Source: Corythucha ciliata
Lineage: Eukaryota; Arthropoda; Insecta; Hemiptera; Tingidae
Assembly: GCA_038030265.1 (NCBI GenBank)
Contig: CM075943.1
Location: forward strand, 30,814,001 to 30,878,000
Length of the DNA stretch: 64,000 nt
Direction: 5' to 3'
The notes below the pieces were generated by a model. That model was not told the origin of the DNA. It saw nothing but the letters and a program-made list of their open reading frames with translations, and ran no database searches. The translations under genes were made by a program, and so were the position numbers. Shown here one piece after another: positions 56,001-62,300 of the stretch (within the stretch, counting starts at the first letter, position 1; the number at the start of each line of letters is the position of its first letter).

Positions 56001-56354
56001 CAGTCTGCAGCATCGTTAAACCTAAAGCCACACAGAATTTTTCTAATGAAGCACTAATGGTCGGCTCCGAGTAACAGAAAAACTACGCTGAAAACATGCA
56101 CACATAATTGATGCATTTTGTCTGATTAAGAGGCATCGAATCCGAAGTTCTTCTTTTTTGTGTGTCTAACGTACTGAAGAGTATCCATTGATAATTGTGA
56201 CAGAACTAGTACTTCAAAGTGGAACACAATTTCCTTGTGTTTCCAGGCGCCAAACATCGTCTATGTGCAACAAAGAACCAGGCGGCAGTGCCTGTAGATT
56301 ATGTGCAAAAACGTAATAGCTCTCTTCCTCTCCATCCGTAATTAATAGTTCGTA

Positions 56355-56391
<37 letters not shown>

Positions 56392-59300
56392 AAAGACCAC
56401 TAGACTCGGCGAGCTATACATATATGGGTCAATTCCTTAACAATGTCACTAAGGAAAGTGAAAGTGAGCTAAGGCTTGTGCGGCACACGGCGTGCTTAAA
56501 AGTAGGATTACTTGCTATAAGCTTTAATTCTCTAATAAGGGTTCAATGAAGATTACGAAGAACTGTGTTATAAAAACGAAGAGCCAGCCTGTGTAGAATA
56601 AGAGTAGCCATACGAAGTTATTCAACTCGTTTACTTTACAATAGCGAACAGCAATTCGTAGAAATTTCCATATACTGTTTTCTGCGTTCTTATAACGGCC
56701 ATAAAACACCGGCAAAAAACGAGTCCTCGCAGCCATTTTTAGGTCATTTTCATACATTTTTTACGTATTAAATCAGGTTGAAAAATGTTGTCTCCTTTTT
56801 CGTTTCATTGCTGTTTTTTTAGAATTAGAAAGGAGTGGTGTAGGTAAATACTGGTTTAAAAGAGAACAAAATAAATACGATTATAAACAAAAAACAAAAA
56901 AACAGCGGTGAAACGAACTTGACACAAATGCTTTTAAGTATAATCTCTCATTACCTTCAGCGTTCTTGATATAAGTGTAACTCTCGTTAATTTCAATAGA
57001 ACGATTTCATTAAAGCCCCGATTTTCCATTAGACTGAGCAGAGTCCTCAAAAACTGGATAAGCTTTAAAACTTAATTTCGAACTGGAATTTATTGATTTT
57101 CTTTTTTTTAGAAACATCGCCACACAATTGTCCCGAGCCTTAATTGCATCAGAAAAAAAAACACGACAAAACAAATATCCGAGCAGTTTAATCAACTCGA
57201 GGATATCGTAATTCATTGTTCTCTTCGCAGGAGGGCACTGCCACTTCATCAGACCCTCTGTTTCGTTTCCACCAAATCTAATAAATCAAACAGGGATCGC
57301 AGCATGAATTGGACTTCGAATTGACCAAATGTACGAGCCTTCAAGAAGAATTGATTCCTCCAGGAGGGAGGAGGGGTTACTCCTGAGCAGTTACGAATCT
57401 GGCCAATTCAACACAGTCGAAGGCGGGAAAGGTTTTTCTCTGACCAGAAGAAGTCAATGCGTTTCCCACAGAAGCCTGCTATAGAGAAAACGGGAGCAAT
57501 GCGTAGTGGGCCATTAAAGGAACTACGCCCCTGATGGTCTAATTGAGCGTTGTTTGAGCCAAGAAACCTTAGGGAACAAAAATTTTTGATTGCAACAAAG
57601 CCATCGCCTTCAAGGTGCTTCAAGGGCTTCTTATAATTTCAAGGAATGCTCATAAAGACGGAGCTAAAATAATGACAGTAAAGGAAGAGAAGGGGTGGCC
57701 GTACCGGTGGGTCCGTGTTTATGAATATTCCATGAACTTCTGGAAAGTTAAAGTAGATGTTTTTCTTTAAGGGGGCATATAAGTATTACTCCTTGCCCAT
57801 TATCCCCTCACCGTTTTACGCGCAAAGTATTTGGAATAGTTCATTTTTTATGGTCTCATTATGAAACCTTATAGTCCTGTAACTTGCCCAGCAGAGCCCC
57901 AATTTCAATTTTGACTTTCCTCGAATTTCAAATTAGATGCATAACATTACTAGTAATTTTGTAAAGTTAATTTAAAATTCGAGGAAAGCCAAAATTGAAA
58001 TTCGGGCTCTGCTGGGCAAGTCTCAAGACTATACAGGGTGTTAACGTTAAGGTCGCACCACCGGCCAGGGTTCGATTCTGCAACTCATTTGCGGCAAAAG
58101 TTGTCCTCTGCAAAAAAAAAATTCACCCCGCACGAAGTCCGACTTTTTTCACTTTTAAGATTTTTTTCGTGTTATAGACATCACGTTACTAAAACGACTG
58201 TAACTCGCTTATTTCTGACCGAAAATCAAATCTGAATACACCGTTGGAAAGAGCGTTAAATTTACCATCTTCCCAGTGCTAAATATTATTTTAAATGTAG
58301 GATTCAGGGGACGAAAAATGAGCCTGAGTAGTAAAATGTGAGGAATTACGAAAATTTGCTGAATTTTCAAACGTTTTCAACTCCGACTGAATCTGTCGGT
58401 TAATCGTACACTGCAATCTTAAAAGTAGAACCTCAGCTTTCATTAGGTCTAGTCATTTTTAAAATTAATAAATCAAATAGGAGAGAAAACCGCGTATGAG
58501 TGAAAAAAATAGGTGTCTTTTTATCTTGCTCAATTATTCAATGACTGCCAAATCTTCACAGTTTGGTGGAATAAGGGGTGGGTTTTACTTGTTTTTTCTC
58601 GCTGAATCGAGTAGCGGTTGGCGCGCATATCACGCTTGCGCTGAATCGGGTGGTGCATGTGTGGCTCATGAAATAGGAGAGCTAGGGGAATAGGGGTGGT
58701 CTGGTGTTATGTTTAAAAATGAATTTATTTTCCACTAAGGGTTGCTATTTGTGGGAAAAGTCCGAGTATCTCTAATAACAACGAGAGAACATGCGGGAAA
58801 GGACGAACAAGAGCTACTTTATTCTCCTCAGCATGATATTTTCTGTGTGTCCGCTATTTTGGTTTAGGCATAATATGCGGCGAACCTCATCCACTGCTCC
58901 TTCTGAAACCTCTGGATTCCGCCTTTCTTAGTCACTGCATGTGAATCCTATCCAGCAGATCCTAAATCTCAGGATGTTTTCCACCATATCTTTATAAACT
59001 CCTGTTTTAAGTCCCTCTACAAACGTTAGCCGAGAAGGGTAAGGTCCGGTCTTCTAGGAGGCCATAGAATTGGTCCTCTGAATCCAATCCTCGTGTAAAA
59101 AAATGCGTTCACTTGGGAGTAATAAATCTCGTACTCTGATTACTCGGAGCGCTTTACTGTAACTGCATGTAAACGCCGAGCATGATTACCTCAGAGCATA
59201 GTTTATCAAATAGGTAGAAAGCCTTGCTTGAGGATTAGCGTATTCGGCGATCAAATCAGGCAGAATCATTGGGTTTTAGAACGGATAGTGGGGACCAACT

Positions 59301-62300
59301 CGAAGGACACACCGAAAATATGCCAAAGTGAATAAAATAGCTCTTGCTTGTCTTTTCTAGATGTTACCATCAGACGGTCTATTCCCGAATTGCGTCCCTT
59401 AGTAGAAACGGAATCCTTTTTAAAATATTAAACATCGTATTACCCCTACTCCCCTAGCTCAACTAATTCATGAGCATCGTTAGCACCACCATTCGATTCA
59501 GCCACAGAAAAAACAAACATAAAACAGGCGTATCCCACCCTTTATTCCACCAAACTGTGAAGATTTGGCAGTCATTAAATAATGAGGAAGTAACACATTT
59601 TCCAAAATCATGCCATCTTGATAGCTTGGTTACCAAAACTCATGGTAACACGATCCGTTCAAATAAAATCAGGCCCTACATGTTTTTATTAATTTTTAAA
59701 ACTATTGGGTTGCGGGACCCATTTGAAATAGGCTAGATAGACTGATGACGCAATAACAGCCTTCGCATAACCTTCTCAATGGCTTCCCACAAATCAAACA
59801 ATAGGACTTTAGAGAAAGGGGATGGTCAAGAAGGGGCAACACATGATAACAGCCACGATGCGGAGGGTTGGGAGGCGTCACGACCCCTTAGTTACGTCAC
59901 GAGTCACAGACCGGCCGTTTAAGGTAACAAAAAAAATTGGCAAGTTTTATTATTTCGCTATAAATCGAAATCAATCATTTACGCACTAATATTCAATTCC
60001 TGGTCATATTTAGTCATTTTCTTCAGAAAAAAAATGTCTCCAGCGATTTTTATTTTTTATGTTACTTCCTCATTGAGTGAAATAAAAAAAAGCACCTATT
60101 TTTTCAATCAGACGCGGTTTTCTCACCTATTCGATTTTTTAATTTAAAAAAATGACTAGACCTAAAGAAAGCTGAGGTTCTACACCAACTTTTAAGATTG
60201 CAGTGTACGATTAACCGACATATTCAGTCGGAGTTGAAAACGTTTGAAAATTCTGCAAATTTTCGTAATTTCTCACATTTTACTACTCGGGCTTATTTTT
60301 CGTCCCCTGAATCCTACATTTGAAACATTATTTTGCATTGGGGAAATGGTAAATTTAACGCTCTTTCCAACGGTGTATTCAGATTTGATTTTCGGCCAGA
60401 AATGAGCGAGTTACAGTCGTTTTAGTAACGCAATGTCTATAACACGAAAAAAAATCTTAAAAGTGAAAAAAGTCGGACTTCGTGCAGGGTGAAATTTTTT
60501 TTTGCAGAGGACAACTTTTGCCGCAAATGAGTTGCAGAATCGAACCCTGGCCGGTGGTGCGACCTTAATGTTAACACCCTGTATAAGGTTTCATATGAGA
60601 CCATAAAAAATGAAATATTCCAAATAATGTACGCGTAAAACGGTGAGGGGATACTGGGCGAGGGTAGTACGAGTATGTACTTGTATGCCCCCTTGATACA
60701 CCCACCTCACCACCACTTTTCTAAACAAAATGGTAGTACTAATTTTTTTCTCTCTCTTTTTTAATGGGACTTTACAAAATGGCGGTTTCTTAGTACAGGT
60801 AGGTACTATTAAACCGAGAGCTGGCGACAGTCCCATTCAACCGGTAGAACATAGTCACGAAAGGTATGCAAAATGATGGCATTTGACCCCCTATATACGA
60901 ATCCGGAAGTCTGCCATGCTGTATCTGGGGCCTAAGGATTTTATAGATAATTAAAGTCTTTAATTTGGGACATGAATTTAACCAGAAGAACATAGTCCTA
61001 AAACTGGTCTTATTCGAAAGGATCTATGAAGATTATTACAAAAATAATCGTCTGCCGGTGTATGCCTGGGGCATTCACCCTCGATGGCCAGTCAAACTCC
61101 CTAAATCAGGGATATTAATTAACCGGAAAAACTAAGTCCGGAATATTGTCTTATGCGACAGGTTTCACGTGGCTGAATACGAAAATGACCGTCTGCCGGT
61201 GTCTGCCTGGGGCACTTGCCCTCAGTGACCCATCAAACTGCACAGAGGGAAAATGATTAACCGGAAGAAAACAGTCTTGATGCTAGTCTCATTCGAAAGG
61301 TTTTATGAAGCTGATTACAAATATGATCGTCCGCCACCGTCTGCCTGGGGCATTTGCCCTCTGTGGCTCGCCAAACTCACAAATCTTGGTAAATTTTAAT
61401 TAACCGGAAGAACAGAGTCCTTAACTAAAATTTTCCAAATTTCCAGAGTTTGGCGAGCCACAAGGGGCAAATGCCCCAGGCAGACGATGCCAGACAACCA
61501 TATTCGTAATCAGCTCCATAAAACCTTTCGAATGAGACTAGTTTCAGGACTATATTCTTTCGGTTAATAATTTTCCTCTGGTGCAGTTTGACAGGTCACT
61601 AAGGGCATGTGCCCCAGGCAGACACCGGAAGACGATCATTTTCGTATTCAGCCACATGAAACGTGTCGCAAAAGACCATTTTCCGGACTTAGTTCTTCCG
61701 GTTAATTAATATCGCTGATTTAAGGAGTTTACTGGCCACCGAGGGCAAATGCCCCAGGCAGACGATTATATTTGTAATAATCTCCATAAAACCTATCGAA
61801 TAAGACCAGTTTCAGGACTGTGTTCTTCCGGTTAATTAAAATTTACCGAATTACGTGAGTTTGGCGAGCCACAGGGGGCAAATGCCCCAGGCAGACGATC
61901 ATATTCGTAATCAGCTCCATAAGACCTTTCGAATTAGACTAGTTTCTGGACTATGTTCTTCTGGTTAAATTCATCCCAAATTAAGGACTTTAATTAGCTA
62001 TAAAATCCTTAGGCCCCAGATACAGCATGGCAGACTTCCGGACTCGTAAATAGGGGGTCAAATGCCATCATTTTGCACACCTTTAGTGACTATGTTCTTC
62101 CGGTTGAATAGGACTGTCGCTAGCTCTTAATTCTCATTTCAGCTACGGCTGCTGCCAGTCTGTACGGCAAGCACAATAGAAAAAACAAAATACAATTTAA
62201 TCGATCCGTACCAGGATTTTCCGTGGGAAGTGCCGTGTTTACTGCATGGTCTGTAGCCACCGAACAAACAAAGATTATAGTTTATATCAGGTATATTATA

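Larger units (their letters stand above)
57771..60692. mobile_element. Outer foldback (GGGGGCAT ends) holding two nested palindromes
   Basis: The left arm at 57771-57869 (GGGGGCATATAAGTA, CCCCTCACCGTTTTACGCG, TTTTTTATGGTCTCAT) is inverted at 60587-60692. It was interrupted by the elements at 57874-58029 and 58034-60581, between which it resumes exactly. Confidence 0.75.

Noticed and set aside
56357..56389. Poly(A) tail of a retrocopy
   Set aside because: No recognisable coding or SINE sequence precedes it on either side, so it may be a simple repeat.
60817..62126. CRISPR array
   Set aside because: Repeats are about 140 bases, inverted about a centre and without short spacers. The setting is eukaryotic.
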